Below are positions 20,355 through 28,435 of a stretch of DNA of 33,004 nt, one piece after another (position 1 is the stretch's first letter; each line of letters begins with the position of its first letter). Origin of the DNA: WHUA01 sp964585785 (GTDB taxonomy: Bacteria; Pseudomonadota; Alphaproteobacteria; UBA8366); contig CAZPFL010000028.1 in assembly GCA_964585785.1 (NCBI GenBank), forward strand, positions 1-33,004. Direction: 5' to 3'. Both the position numbers and the translations under genes were made by a program. The notes beneath the pieces were generated by a model. That model ran no database searches. It was not told the origin of the DNA and saw nothing but the letters and a program-made list of their open reading frames with translations.

Positions 20355-22352
20355 TCACTCCACGTCTTGCGGCTGGAGCGTCGGCGCGGGCGCGGGTTGC
20401 GCGCCGCCGCCGTTGCGGCGCATCCAATCCTCGATCTGACGCGAGAAGCGCCGCTGCTGAGCCTCGCTGTCGCCCGAGGGGCCGCTCGCCGTCTGGCCCG
20501 TCAATGCGCGGAACCACGAGGCGACGCGCTGCAGGATCTCGCCCGCGGCAATCAATTCGCCGCCGTCGGAATCGCGCAACGGGCGAACCGGCAGGTTGCG
20601 CGACGCCACCGTCATGAACTGATGCCAAATCCGGGCTGGCATGCTCCCGCCGACGACATTGCGCATCGGCGCATTGTCGTCGTTGCCGACCCATACACCC
20701 GACACCAGATCGGCCGTGTAGCCGATGAACCAGGCGTCCCGGTAATCCTGTGTCGTCCCGGTCTTCCCGGCGGCGGGACGGGCGCCGAGGCGCGCAGCCT
20801 TGCCCGTGCCCTCGTTGATCGCCTCGGACAGCATCGCGTCCATCTGCGCGACATTTCGGATGGGGACGATACGGTCGTCGGGCCAAGGCTGCCGCCGATA
20901 AATCACGCGGCCGCTCCGGGTCCTGATCTCCGTTATGGCGAAGGGCGCGCTGCTGCGGCCCGCATTGGCGAGCGGCAGATAGGCGCCGGTGAGCTCGAGA
21001 AGGCTGACCTCCGACGTCCCGAGCGCCAGCGACGGGCTGTTCGTCAGAGGGCTCGTGATGCCCAACCGATGCGCCACGTCCCGCACCTTGTCGCGGCCGA
21101 CGCGTTCGGAGACTTTCACGGCGACCGTGTTGATCGACTCCGCAAGTGCTTGCGTCAGTGTAACCTTTCCCTTGTAACGGCCGCTGTCGTTCCGCGGCTG
21201 CCACCCGTTCACGACGACCGGGGAATCCTCGATCACCGTCCGCGGCGTCAGTCCCTGCTCGAGCGCGGCCAGATAGACGAAAGGCTTGAACGCCGAGCCG
21301 GGCTGCCGCCGCGCCTGTACCGCCCGGTTGAACTGGCTTTCCTCATAGGACCGCCCACCGACCATCGCCTTGACCGCACCGAAGCGATCCATCGCGACCA
21401 CGGCGACTTGGCTGACATGCCGGGATTTTCCCTCCCGGCGCAGCACGCCCTGCGCAGCCGCTTCGGCGGCTCGCTGCATCGCCGGATCAAGGGTCGTGAA
21501 GACGATCAGATCGTCCTTCGTGTGGCTCGCCCATTCGGGCAGTTGATCGTGCACCCAGTCGACGAAGTAACGGGCCCGCTCCGGCCCTTCCAGCGCTTTG
21601 ACCGGGGTCGCCGGTGACCGCTCGGCGGCAACCGCCTGCTGTTTCGTGATGTAGCCCGCTTCGACCATGTTCTGCAGCACCTGCGCGGCGCGCGCCCGTG
21701 ACAGGGCCAGATCATTGGTCGGGGCATAGCGGGTCGGCGCCTTCAGGAGGCCGGCAATCATCGCCGCTTGCGCCAGCGAGAGATCGCGCGCCGGCTTGCC
21801 GAAATACCGCCGCGCCGCCGCTTCGACCCCATAGGTGCCGTCGCCGAGGTAGACCCGGTTGAGGTAGGCCGCCAGGATCTCATCCTTGCTGAGCCGCGCT
21901 TCCAGCCAGATTGCCAGCATGAGCTCGCGCAGCTTTCGGATAAAGGTCCGCTCCGGCGACAGATACAGGTTCTTCGCGAGCTGCTGGGTGATCGTGCTGC
22001 CGCCCTGCACGATATGCCCCGCCCTCAGATTGGCCACGACGGCCCGGGCGAAGCCGATCACATCGATTCCGAAATGCTGGTAAAACCGCCGATCTTCCGT
22101 CGCGATGACCGCCTGTGGAAGCTGCGGCGGCAGATCGCGCAAGGCGACGAAGACGCCGTTGAAGGCGCCGCGCTGCTCGAGAACCGATCCGTCCGCCGCG
22201 ACGACCGTGATGCCCGGGCTCTTATGCATGCTGCGAAGGTCGGCCAGATCGGGCAGCGCCGGCGCGAGGATCAGGAACAGCCCTGCCCATATGATGCCAA
22301 GCGCGACGATCCCGTAAATCAGCGCCTGTTTTGCTCGCGCAACCCAGATCAT
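20355..22352 (-). CDS. Class A (PBP1A-like) bifunctional penicillin-binding protein
   Basis: A 665-residue inner-membrane-anchored peptidoglycan synthase that polymerises lipid II and cross-links stem peptides in the periplasm. One N-terminal helix (about 9-31) is followed by the GT51 transglycosylase domain with catalytic Glu in ATEDRRFYQHFG (about 84-95) and GGSTITQQLAKNLYL (about 117-131). The transpeptidase domain has the nucleophile motif SAFK (about 353-356), SIN (about 406-408) and KTGT (about 530-533), all intact. It is shorter than classical MrcA (~850 residues) and I see no OB-like insertion, so it belongs to the short alphaproteobacterial PBP1A type. ATG 22352 is preferred to TTG 22358; the local ribosome-binding site is poor. 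The LEA-2 lipoprotein gene lies 119 bp upstream on the same strand. Confidence 0.95.
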   Translation of the reverse strand: MIWVARAKQALIYGIVALGIIWAGLFLILAPALPDLADLRSMHKSPGITVVAADGSVLEQRGAFNGVFVALRDLPPQLPQAVIATEDRRFYQHFGIDVIGFARAVVANLRAGHIVQGGSTITQQLAKNLYLSPERTFIRKLRELMLAIWLEARLSKDEILAAYLNRVYLGDGTYGVEAAARRYFGKPARDLSLAQAAMIAGLLKAPTRYAPTNDLALSRARAAQVLQNMVEAGYITKQQAVAAERSPATPVKALEGPERARYFVDWVHDQLPEWASHTKDDLIVFTTLDPAMQRAAEAAAQGVLRREGKSRHVSQVAVVAMDRFGAVKAMVGGRSYEESQFNRAVQARRQPGSAFKPFVYLAALEQGLTPRTVIEDSPVVVNGWQPRNDSGRYKGKVTLTQALAESINTVAVKVSERVGRDKVRDVAHRLGITSPLTNSPSLALGTSEVSLLELTGAYLPLANAGRSSAPFAITEIRTRSGRVIYRRQPWPDDRIVPIRNVAQMDAMLSEAINEGTGKAARLGARPAAGKTGTTQDYRDAWFIGYTADLVSGVWVGNDDNAPMRNVVGGSMPARIWHQFMTVASRNLPVRPLRDSDGGELIAAGEILQRVASWFRALTGQTASGPSGDSEAQQRRFSRQIEDWMRRNGGGAQPAPAPTLQPQDVE

Positions 22353-22471
22353 TCCCAATGCCGCGTTATTCGACCGCGCTCACGGTCCACGCAGAGCGCG
22401 GCCCATTTCGCGCGCCCGCCGCTATGCGCTCCGCTGAAATATCGGGACGGAGCGGATTTCTTCCAGCTCTG

Positions 22472-22978
22472 TCAGTAATCAAAGCGCGTGTTGCTGGGCG
22501 CGAGCCGGTCCCGCCCGACCGGATCCGGCACAAGGTTGAGCTTGCCGCGCTGGTGGAAGGGTACCGTGTGGGACCCGAGCCGCCGGACGATCGCCGTTCC
22601 CTTGATGCTGTAGCTGACGGCGCCGACCTGAACCGCATTCAGGATCTGGCGAATGAGGTCGAAGGAGTTCGCCGTCGTCTCGACGGATACGACCGCGGAG
22701 GCCAGACGCGGAACCACGACCCTTTGGTTGGAAAGGCCGGTCGCGAAATAGTCTCCGTTCACATCCATCTCGAACGAGACGCCATCGAGCGGGATGTCGA
22801 AGTTGTTGGGATTGCTCAGCCGCAGATCGACCAGGAAGCGCTGCTCGAACACGCCGGACGACGCCGGCGTGATGTTGACGAGATTGACTTTCAGCGGAAC
22901 GGTTTCGTCCACCGTCGCGCATCCCACGACGGCAATGGACAAGCAAATGGTGAACAGCAAGGCTCCAACGAACTTCAC
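22472..22978 (-). CDS. LEA type 2 family lipoprotein
   Basis: A 168-residue predicted lipoprotein. The N-terminus MKFVGALLFTICLSIAVVGC ends in a lipobox (VVGC) with the lipidated Cys at residue 20. The rest is a single LEA-14/WHy-type immunoglobulin-like beta-sandwich: QRFLVDLRLSNPNNFDIPLD (about 46-65) contains the diagnostic Asn-Pro-Asn, followed by GVSFEMDVNGDYFATGLSN and the C-terminal SYSIKGTAIV strand. Bacterial LEA-2 proteins are linked by homology to desiccation or envelope stress, but the role here is unproven. GTG 22978 has AGGGA seven bases upstream. The gene precedes the penicillin-binding protein on the same strand, which suggests an envelope function. Confidence 0.87.
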   Translation of the reverse strand: MKFVGALLFTICLSIAVVGCATVDETVPLKVNLVNITPASSGVFEQRFLVDLRLSNPNNFDIPLDGVSFEMDVNGDYFATGLSNQRVVVPRLASAVVSVETTANSFDLIRQILNAVQVGAVSYSIKGTAIVRRLGSHTVPFHQRGKLNLVPDPVGRDRLAPSNTRFDY

Positions 22979-22986
22979 GGCAGTAT

Positions 22987-23013
22987 CCCTTTAGCCCCAA
23001 ACCCTTTGGCCCC
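22987..23013. repeat. Short direct repeat at the LEA-2 ribosome-binding region
   Basis: Two near-identical 12-mers, CCCTTTAGCCCC (22987-22998) and CCCTTTGGCCCC (23002-23013), are spaced 15 bases apart. On the coding strand each contains an AAAGGG purine tract, and the proximal one is the ribosome-binding site of the LEA-2 gene. Apart from this, the 232-bp gap 22979-23210 shows nothing I can name. Confidence 0.5.
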
Positions 23014-23210
23014 AGTATGCAGCTTGCACCATTTCCCCTACCCCGCGCGGCCACAAAGAACGCATGTCGGCCCTGCGCCTACCCGATTGGCGGACGTTAA
23101 TGCGCAAACGATGTCCGGGCAAGCCGGGCGCGTCTCCGGACGTCCACCGATCCGCGGCGCGCCGACACCCCGAACGCCGCATCGCCTGAATTTCCGCTCC
23201 ATCGCCGACG

Positions 23211-23924
23211 CTATCCGCGCTGGCGTCGAGGCGCCTCTCCGGGCCGACGCCAGCCGGCGGCGCGCGCGGATCGGACACTGCAGAATGACTTCTCGTCCTT
23301 CAGCGGATCGACCTTGATCTTCTTGTATCCCCTGTCGGTAGGGACATAGAAAAGCTTCCGACCGGCCGGATCGATGACGCCCTTGATCGGGCATTTCGCC
23401 TGTTGGGCATCCGGTGCGCCGGGCAGACGCTTGCCGGCCCGCCACGCGGATGGCGGCAGGAACGTCATGTGCCACAACCCGAGCTTTCCGTCGCGTGCCT
23501 CCTGTTCCGCATGGTGATAGGCCGCGCCGCTGCCGGGAGCGGCGACGGCATAGCCCGCGCCGAGCAGCACTTTTGCCAGATTTGTCCGCCCGGCATGACA
23601 GATATAGCGCTTGCGATCCGCCGCGGCCCGCGTACAGGTCAATGGCGCGTCGAGCTTCAACAGCTTGCGCAGCTCGAAGGCCGCCGTCACCCCGCATTGG
23701 TCCCATTTTTTGTCGTGATGGCAAAGTTGCCCCAATTCCGGAGCGTCTATCCCGTAAAGGCGGAAAATCCGGCCACCGATCTGCAGCGTATTGCCGTCGA
23801 CCACGGAGACACCGCGCAGATGCGTCGGCGCGGCCGCGGTCGGCGACGGCGAAACGACGTAAAGCAAACCTGTGAGAAGCAACAGTCCGGCGCCGGCTAT
23901 GGCGCAGAAACGAAGGCTCAGCAT
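23211..23924 (-). CDS. Thermonuclease (SNase)-like exported protein with C-terminal Cys-containing tail
   Basis: A ~237-residue staphylococcal-nuclease-fold protein with an N-terminal hydrophobic anchor or signal (AIAGAGLLLLTGLLYVV). The core begins at VVDGNTLQIGG and IFRLYGIDAPELGQ. The catalytic Arg (FRL), Asp (GIDAP) and Glu (APE) positions are present, but the metal-binding Asp of the usual DGDT motif is Asn, and the strand carrying the second catalytic Arg looks about four residues short. The last 60 residues (CPIKGVIDPAGRKLFYVP to FCSVRSARAAGW) match a tail often attached to such nucleases and resembling an Ada-type Cys domain. Activity is therefore uncertain. ATG 23924 is chosen for the signal sequence; GTG 23936 is possible. 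The 207-bp gap upstream to 24131 shows nothing I can support. Confidence 0.82.
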   Translation of the reverse strand: MLSLRFCAIAGAGLLLLTGLLYVVSPSPTAAAPTHLRGVSVVDGNTLQIGGRIFRLYGIDAPELGQLCHHDKKWDQCGVTAAFELRKLLKLDAPLTCTRAAADRKRYICHAGRTNLAKVLLGAGYAVAAPGSGAAYHHAEQEARDGKLGLWHMTFLPPSAWRAGKRLPGAPDAQQAKCPIKGVIDPAGRKLFYVPTDRGYKKIKVDPLKDEKSFCSVRSARAAGWRRPGEAPRRQRG

Positions 23925-24131
23925 CTTCCCATACACGGCCGATCACTCGTGCAGCATCCGCGGCGGGCGCAACCGAAGCGCATGGCGCGCAGAGACGGCG
24001 GAGTTCTACGTCTACATTACGGCAATTTGGTGTCGATCATCGCGCTTCCGCCTGGCGGCATGCGCAGGATGCACACGGCAGCCGCCCTCCGCGACGAGGC
24101 GGCGCCATGGCGAGATCGCTGTTTCTTCCGG

Positions 24132-24554
24132 TCAGTCCGCCGCTTCGGGCTTCGCCTTCGGCTTCGGATACCAGGTCGAATTGGCGTAATCCTCGGTCAC
24201 GATGTCGAAAACGACGCCGTTGGGATCCCGGTATTTCTCCTCGGTCTCGGAATTCGGCCGGCTCGGCACCTTCATATGATACCGCCCGCCATTCTCCTTG
24301 ATCTTCGCCCGAGCCTCGTCCATGTCGTCGACGACGAAACCCATATGGTGCAGGCCGAAGAAATCCTTGCCCCGTTCGTCGCCAGCGGTCTCGTTCGTCG
24401 GGAAGTGCAGAATGGCGAGGCTCACGGTGCCGTCGCTCATCATGACGCCGAAGTTGGACTTATAGACCCGTTTCAGGCCGAAGGTCTTTTCATAAAAGGC
24501 CGCCGTCGCCTCCGGATCGGGGACCGTAACCGCAATATGCCGAAGCTTCGCCAT
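24132..24554 (-). CDS. VOC-superfamily (glyoxalase-like) protein
   Basis: A 140-residue single-domain vicinal-oxygen-chelate protein. LRHIAVTVPDPEATAAFYEK opens the first beta-alpha-beta-beta-beta unit with the likely metal-binding His6. The second unit begins at FGLHHMGFVVDDMDEARAKI, with the next His ligand, and ends at YRDPNGVVFDIVTEDYA, where the usual terminal Glu ligand is Asp. It resembles the lactoylglutathione-lyase-like branch; the substrate cannot be inferred. ATG 24554 is preceded by a clear GGAGG at nine bases, and the frame to 24578 adds eight residues that would skip it. The methyltransferase gene ends 82 bp upstream on the same strand. Confidence 0.88.
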   Translation of the reverse strand: MAKLRHIAVTVPDPEATAAFYEKTFGLKRVYKSNFGVMMSDGTVSLAILHFPTNETAGDERGKDFFGLHHMGFVVDDMDEARAKIKENGGRYHMKVPSRPNSETEEKYRDPNGVVFDIVTEDYANSTWYPKPKAKPEAAD

Positions 24555-24636
24555 CGTCGTGATCCTCCCAGAAACCACTGGTTGTTTCGCCGGTTGCCAT
24601 CATCTTAGCACAAAGCGCCCGGGCGCGCCCATTCGG

Positions 24637-25467
24637 TCAATCCGGCTTGCGGCAAAGGATTTCCACGGGCCGTGTCCGGCCTTCCTCGATGTTCCGGACG
24701 GAATTGCGCCCCTTTTCCCGCGCGCCGGCGCCCATGATGACGTGTACGCCAACCTTCGGAGGCCCCTCGCGCGCGATGCGCTCCCGCATCCGCTGGTGGG
24801 AGGCCATGGCCGCCGCGGTCTTGTCGACCGCCGTGACGACCTCGAAGCCGGCGGCCTTCAGGCCGGCGAGCGTCTCCTCTTCACTCACCAAGTAGCTGGC
24901 CGAGCCGTCGTCGGACCACGGCGTCGGGTAGACGGGCGCGCCCCCTGTTCCAAGCGCCAGCTCCGACAGCGCGAAATGGCCGCCGGGCCGGATGACGCGG
25001 AAGGCTTCGCTATGAAAGCGCGCCTTGTCCGCGATGTTCATCGATACGTTCTGGGTATAGGCGGTATCGAAGCTCCCCGCGTCGAAGGGCAGGTCGAGCG
25101 CGCTGGCCTGGCGGATCGTCACGCGGGCGCCGAGCCCGACACAGTCCGTGAGCTGTCGGGCGGTTTCGCAGAATGCCTCGGTCAGGTCGATGCCCGTGAC
25201 GCGGCAGCCGAAACGGTCGGCCATATAGCGCGCCGGGCCGCCGAGCCCGCAACCGATATCGAGCAGATGATCCCCAGGTGATACCGGCAGCAGATCCGCC
25301 AGTTCGGCTGTCGCCTCGACGCCGCGGCCGTGAAAGTGATCGACCGGCGCCAGATCACGCACGGTCAGCCGGGAGACGTCCTTCCCCGCCGCGGTCAGCG
25401 CGGCGATGATGTCGTCGAAGAGGTTGTTGCGCCCGTAATGGGCGCGCACCGATGCATCGTCCGTCAT
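24637..25467 (-). CDS. Class I SAM-dependent methyltransferase (dimethylglycine/sarcosine methyltransferase-like)
   Basis: A 276-residue cytosolic methyltransferase. After the N-terminal VRAHYGRNNLFDDII and the segment VDHFHGRGVEATAELADLL comes motif I HLLDIGCGLGGPARYMA (about 88-104), acidic motif II VTGIDLTEAF, then LDLPFDAGSFDTAYTQNVSM and VIRPGGHFALSELALG (motifs post-I to III). The HFHGRG segment and overall layout resemble sarcosine/dimethylglycine N-methyltransferases and UbiE-type enzymes, but the acceptor is not determinable. ATG 25467 has GGAG seven bases upstream; the longer frame to 25506 adds 13 Arg/Ser-rich residues. It is divergent from the cytochrome c gene across 155 bp. Confidence 0.9.
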   Translation of the reverse strand: MTDDASVRAHYGRNNLFDDIIAALTAAGKDVSRLTVRDLAPVDHFHGRGVEATAELADLLPVSPGDHLLDIGCGLGGPARYMADRFGCRVTGIDLTEAFCETARQLTDCVGLGARVTIRQASALDLPFDAGSFDTAYTQNVSMNIADKARFHSEAFRVIRPGGHFALSELALGTGGAPVYPTPWSDDGSASYLVSEEETLAGLKAAGFEVVTAVDKTAAAMASHQRMRERIAREGPPKVGVHVIMGAGAREKGRNSVRNIEEGRTRPVEILCRKPD

Positions 25468-25622
25468 CTTCTGTCTCCGCCGTCTCGACCGTGACTTCGA
25501 CGACACCGTAGCACGCCGGCTCCTGGCGCTGACAACGACCGACGCGTGAAGGAATCCGATCCCCTATCGAGCGACACGGTCGCGGTGATAGTCTCCGCCG
25601 CCAACAAACAGGGAGATCGTCC

Positions 25623-26111
25623 GTGCCTTATACTTCCCGCAAAAAATATCGTCCAATTCGGCCCGGCATTTCGGCCGTCGTCCTGGCCGCCTTGCTTCTG
25701 CCCGCCGCGGCGTGGGCGAAATCCAGCGTCATCGAGCGCGGACGCTATCTGTCGGTCATCGGCGGCTGCAACGACTGCCATACCGCGGGCTATCTGCAGA
25801 ATAACGGCAAGGTGCCGGAGAAGAGCCGGCTCATGGGCGATACGCTCGGCTGGCGCGGACCTTGGGGCACGACCTATGCGCCGAATCTGCGCCTCTACAT
25901 GTCGAAGATGAGCGAGAACGACTGGGTGAAGGTATCGAAGGAAATGACGCCGCGGCCGCCCATGCCATGGTTCAATCTCAGGCATATGACGGATTCGGAT
26001 CTGCGGGCGCTCTACCGGTATATCCGCGCGCTCGGCCCAGTCGGCAATCCGGCACCGAACTACCTGCCGCCGGACAAGACGCCGCCACAGCCCTTCGTTC
26101 AGTTTCCGTAA
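25623..26111 (+). CDS. Exported monohaem c-type cytochrome
   Basis: A 162-residue periplasmic electron-transfer protein. The signal sequence has a basic start (SRKKYRPIRP), a hydrophobic core and cleavage near AAAWA-KSS (about 32/33). One haem site CNDCH lies at 49-53. A likely axial Met is in RPPMPWFNLRHM, a block shared with cytochrome subunits of membrane alcohol and aldehyde dehydrogenases. The C-terminus SDLRALYRYIRALGPVGNPA is the closing helix. Its dehydrogenase partner is not in the window. GTG 25623 follows GGGAG seven to eight bases upstream. The gene converges with cytochrome b561, leaving 21 bp between stops. Confidence 0.9.
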   Translation: MPYTSRKKYRPIRPGISAVVLAALLLPAAAWAKSSVIERGRYLSVIGGCNDCHTAGYLQNNGKVPEKSRLMGDTLGWRGPWGTTYAPNLRLYMSKMSENDWVKVSKEMTPRPPMPWFNLRHMTDSDLRALYRYIRALGPVGNPAPNYLPPDKTPPQPFVQFP

Positions 26112-26132
26112 CCGCCGGGCCGTCCGGCAGCC

Positions 26133-26792
26133 TCATTCGGCGCGTTTACGGCCGGTCACCATGGCGCGCATCAGGTTCTCACGATGCACCAGGCTGGCCA
26201 GCAGCACGCCGCCCACATGCAGAATCACGAGCGCGAGGACGATATTCGCGAGCGCCTCGTGCACCTCTTTGTACAGCCGGCCCGGCCGGCTCTTTCGGCC
26301 TTCGGCGCGCTCACCGTCGTCGGCGTGCGCCGCCGATACGAGGACCGGTGTATTCGCGGGAACGGCGTTCTCGACGTAGCCGCTAAGCGGCCCATGCCCG
26401 CGGGCGCCGTAGGTCATCAATCCCGTCACCACGATCAGAAGGCAGCCCGCCAACAGGAGATAGACCATGAAGGCGCCGGCCGGGCTGTGGCCGAGATGCC
26501 GCCGCGCACGGAATGTGACAAGGTCCCGAAAGTAGCGGAGCGCGGCGAAGGGGCCGAACAAGAAATCGGAAAACCGCGCATGCTCGGTCCCGACGAAGCC
26601 CCAAAGGATGCGCAGCAACACCAGCCCGCCCACCGCATAGCCGGCCCACACATGCAGCGCGATGAGCTCGTCCTCGGTGAAATAGGCGACGAAGAAGGCG
26701 GCGACGAGCGACCAGTGAAAGCACCGGACTAAAGGATCCCAGACCCGCACTTCACCGGCCGTTTGCCGCGGCTTCGCCGTCGTCATGACCAT
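26133..26792 (-). CDS. Cytochrome b561-family membrane protein
   Basis: A 219-residue inner-membrane dihaem cytochrome b of the b561/Ni-Fe-hydrogenase type, which moves electrons between the quinone pool and periplasmic carriers. Four hydrophobic helices are visible, with haem-ligand His candidates in VRCFHWSLVAAFFVAY (first helix), LIALHVWAGYAVGGLVLLRI (second) and VHEALANIVLALVILHVGGV (fourth). A polar loop before the last helix (AHADDGERAEGRKSRPGR) is typical of this group. ATG 26792 has AGGG nine bases upstream; ATG 26786 is an in-frame alternative. It is convergent with the cytochrome c gene, a likely functional partner although not in the same operon. Confidence 0.92.
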   Translation of the reverse strand: MVMTTAKPRQTAGEVRVWDPLVRCFHWSLVAAFFVAYFTEDELIALHVWAGYAVGGLVLLRILWGFVGTEHARFSDFLFGPFAALRYFRDLVTFRARRHLGHSPAGAFMVYLLLAGCLLIVVTGLMTYGARGHGPLSGYVENAVPANTPVLVSAAHADDGERAEGRKSRPGRLYKEVHEALANIVLALVILHVGGVLLASLVHRENLMRAMVTGRKRAE

Positions 26793-26922
26793 TGGATTTT
26801 ACCCTTTGCTTCACCAAGACACGCCGAGAACGAAAGGCGCCCGCCGCCAATCGCCAGCGTCCCGCATGCGCTGGAAAATCGGCTGTCTGTGATGTTGGAG
26901 GCGCTAGCCTGGCGTCGGATGC

Positions 26923-27348
26923 TTACCAGAGCCTTTCGAAAAAATGCGTCTCGTCGTCGAGCCGGGCCTGCTCCAGCCCGCGGAAATCGCCGCGCGACAC
27001 GATGCCGATCACGCGGCCGTTCTGGGTGATCGGAATATGGCGGTAGCCGCCATCCTGCATCATCCGAAGCGCCTCGATCGCTGTCCTGCCAGGCGGCATG
27101 CAGTCCGGCGTCGGCGTCATCACCTCGGCAAGATGGGTGCGCGCCGCGCTCTTGCCCTCCGCCAACACCCGGCAGATCGCATCCCGGCCGGTGAAGATGC
27201 CGAGAAGGCGGTCATCGTCCTCCGTCACCAGCACCGCGCCGACCCGCCGCTCCTTCATACGGCGGCAGGCTTCCCTGACCGTCGCGGTCGGCGGCAGTTT
27301 GACCGGCCGCTGGTCGTGGATGATATCGAGCATGTGACGTTCGGACAT
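26923..27348 (-). CDS. Two-CBS-domain protein
   Basis: A 141-residue soluble protein made only of a CBS pair (Bateman module), which typically binds AMP, ATP or SAM. The first domain runs from MLDIIHDQRPVKLPPTATV to LLGIFTGRDAICRVLA, the second from LAEVMTPTPDCMPPGRTAIE to IGIVSRGDFRG. Both carry the (S/T)xxD ribose-binding signature (TGRD, SRGD). No effector domain is attached, so its output is unknown. ATG 27348 has GGAG eight bases upstream; the frame to 27519 adds 57 residues with no domain and is rejected. It is divergent from the SDR gene over a 203-bp gap in which I see no confident promoter. Confidence 0.9.
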   Translation of the reverse strand: MSERHMLDIIHDQRPVKLPPTATVREACRRMKERRVGAVLVTEDDDRLLGIFTGRDAICRVLAEGKSAARTHLAEVMTPTPDCMPPGRTAIEALRMMQDGGYRHIPITQNGRVIGIVSRGDFRGLEQARLDDETHFFERLW

Positions 27349-27551
27349 CGCCTGTCTCCCTGGCAAAAGCCATGACGGCCGCCGTGCCCGTCCGCGTGCG
27401 CCGTCATCGAATTGTAACGATATCAACGCGCGGACGCTGCCGGCATTGACCGAGATCAGGAGAAGCGATGGAATGGTCGCAGAAATCCGCCGATCGGATC
27501 GACCAGGCGGCGAAGTCATAACAATTATTCAGACATATAGGGAGGAAGATC

Positions 27552-28370
27552 ATGGACTTCGGGCTGAACGGGAAGAAGGCTATCGTCGCCGGCGGGTCAC
27601 GCGGTATCGGCAAGGCGATCGCGCTGGAGCTGGCACGCGAAGGGGTCGACATGGTCCTTGCCTCGCGCACCAAGGAGTCGCTCGAGGCGGCCGCGAAGGA
27701 GATCGCGGATGCGACCGGCCGGACCGTCATTCCCATGGCCTGCGACGTGACCAACCGCCAGGACGTCGAACGCATGGTCGACAACGCGGCGGAGGCGCTG
27801 GGCGGGCTGCATATCCTGGTCAACAGCGCGTCGCTCCCCGGCGGCTCGCCCAACGCGATCGGCGCGATCGAGACGATCGACGACGACGCTTTCCTGGATG
27901 ACTTCAACATCAAGTACATGGGCGCGTTGCGCTGCGCGCGGGCGGCGATTCCGCATATGAAGAAGGCCGGCTGGGGCCGCATCATCAACATCAGCGGCAC
28001 CAACGCCCGCACGCCCGGCAATCTGAGCGGCGGCGCGCGCAACGCCTCGCTGGTGCATTTCACGCGCACGTTGGCGATGGCGCTCGGCCGGGACGGCATC
28101 ACGGTCAACTGCATCCATCCCGGCATGACGCGGACCGAGCGCACCGCGCGCGTGCTCGCCGAGCGCTCCGCCAAGCTCGGCATCCCGCCGGCGGAGATCG
28201 AGAAGCAAGACTACGCCCCGGACGCGCCGCGCACCAACGCCATCGGCCGCATGGTGGACGCGTCGGAGGTCGCCTATGTCGCGGTCTTCCTCGCCTCCGA
28301 GCAGGCCCGCGCGATGACCGGCGAGCTGCTGATCCCGAACGGCGGCGCGGGCAAGGGCGTCTGGTATTAG
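27552..28370 (+). CDS. SDR-family protein lacking the catalytic Tyr and Lys
   Basis: A 272-residue protein with the Rossmann fold of the short-chain dehydrogenase/reductase family. The cofactor site is GGSRGIG (14-20), followed by Asp65 in ACDVTN and the NNAG-equivalent NSAS (91-94). Where active SDRs have YxxxK followed by AxL, this protein has GGARNASL (160-167): Tyr becomes Gly160 and Lys becomes Asn164. The catalytic Ser region reads NISGTNA, so Ser is ambiguous. The NAD(P) site remains plausible. I recall a subgroup labelled '3-oxoacyl-ACP reductase' with the same GGARN block, so this is probably conserved, not mutational decay. ATG 27552 has GGGAGG. The GlcG-type gene starts 65 bp after the stop with a similarly strong site, so the two probably form an operon. 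Confidence 0.9.
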   Translation: MDFGLNGKKAIVAGGSRGIGKAIALELAREGVDMVLASRTKESLEAAAKEIADATGRTVIPMACDVTNRQDVERMVDNAAEALGGLHILVNSASLPGGSPNAIGAIETIDDDAFLDDFNIKYMGALRCARAAIPHMKKAGWGRIINISGTNARTPGNLSGGARNASLVHFTRTLAMALGRDGITVNCIHPGMTRTERTARVLAERSAKLGIPPAEIEKQDYAPDAPRTNAIGRMVDASEVAYVAVFLASEQARAMTGELLIPNGGAGKGVWY

Positions 28371-28435
28371 CGCCGGCGGCTTTTCCGCCGCGCGCGGGCC
28401 GCATCGTCAGCGGCCGCATCAGGGAGGAAAGAGAG

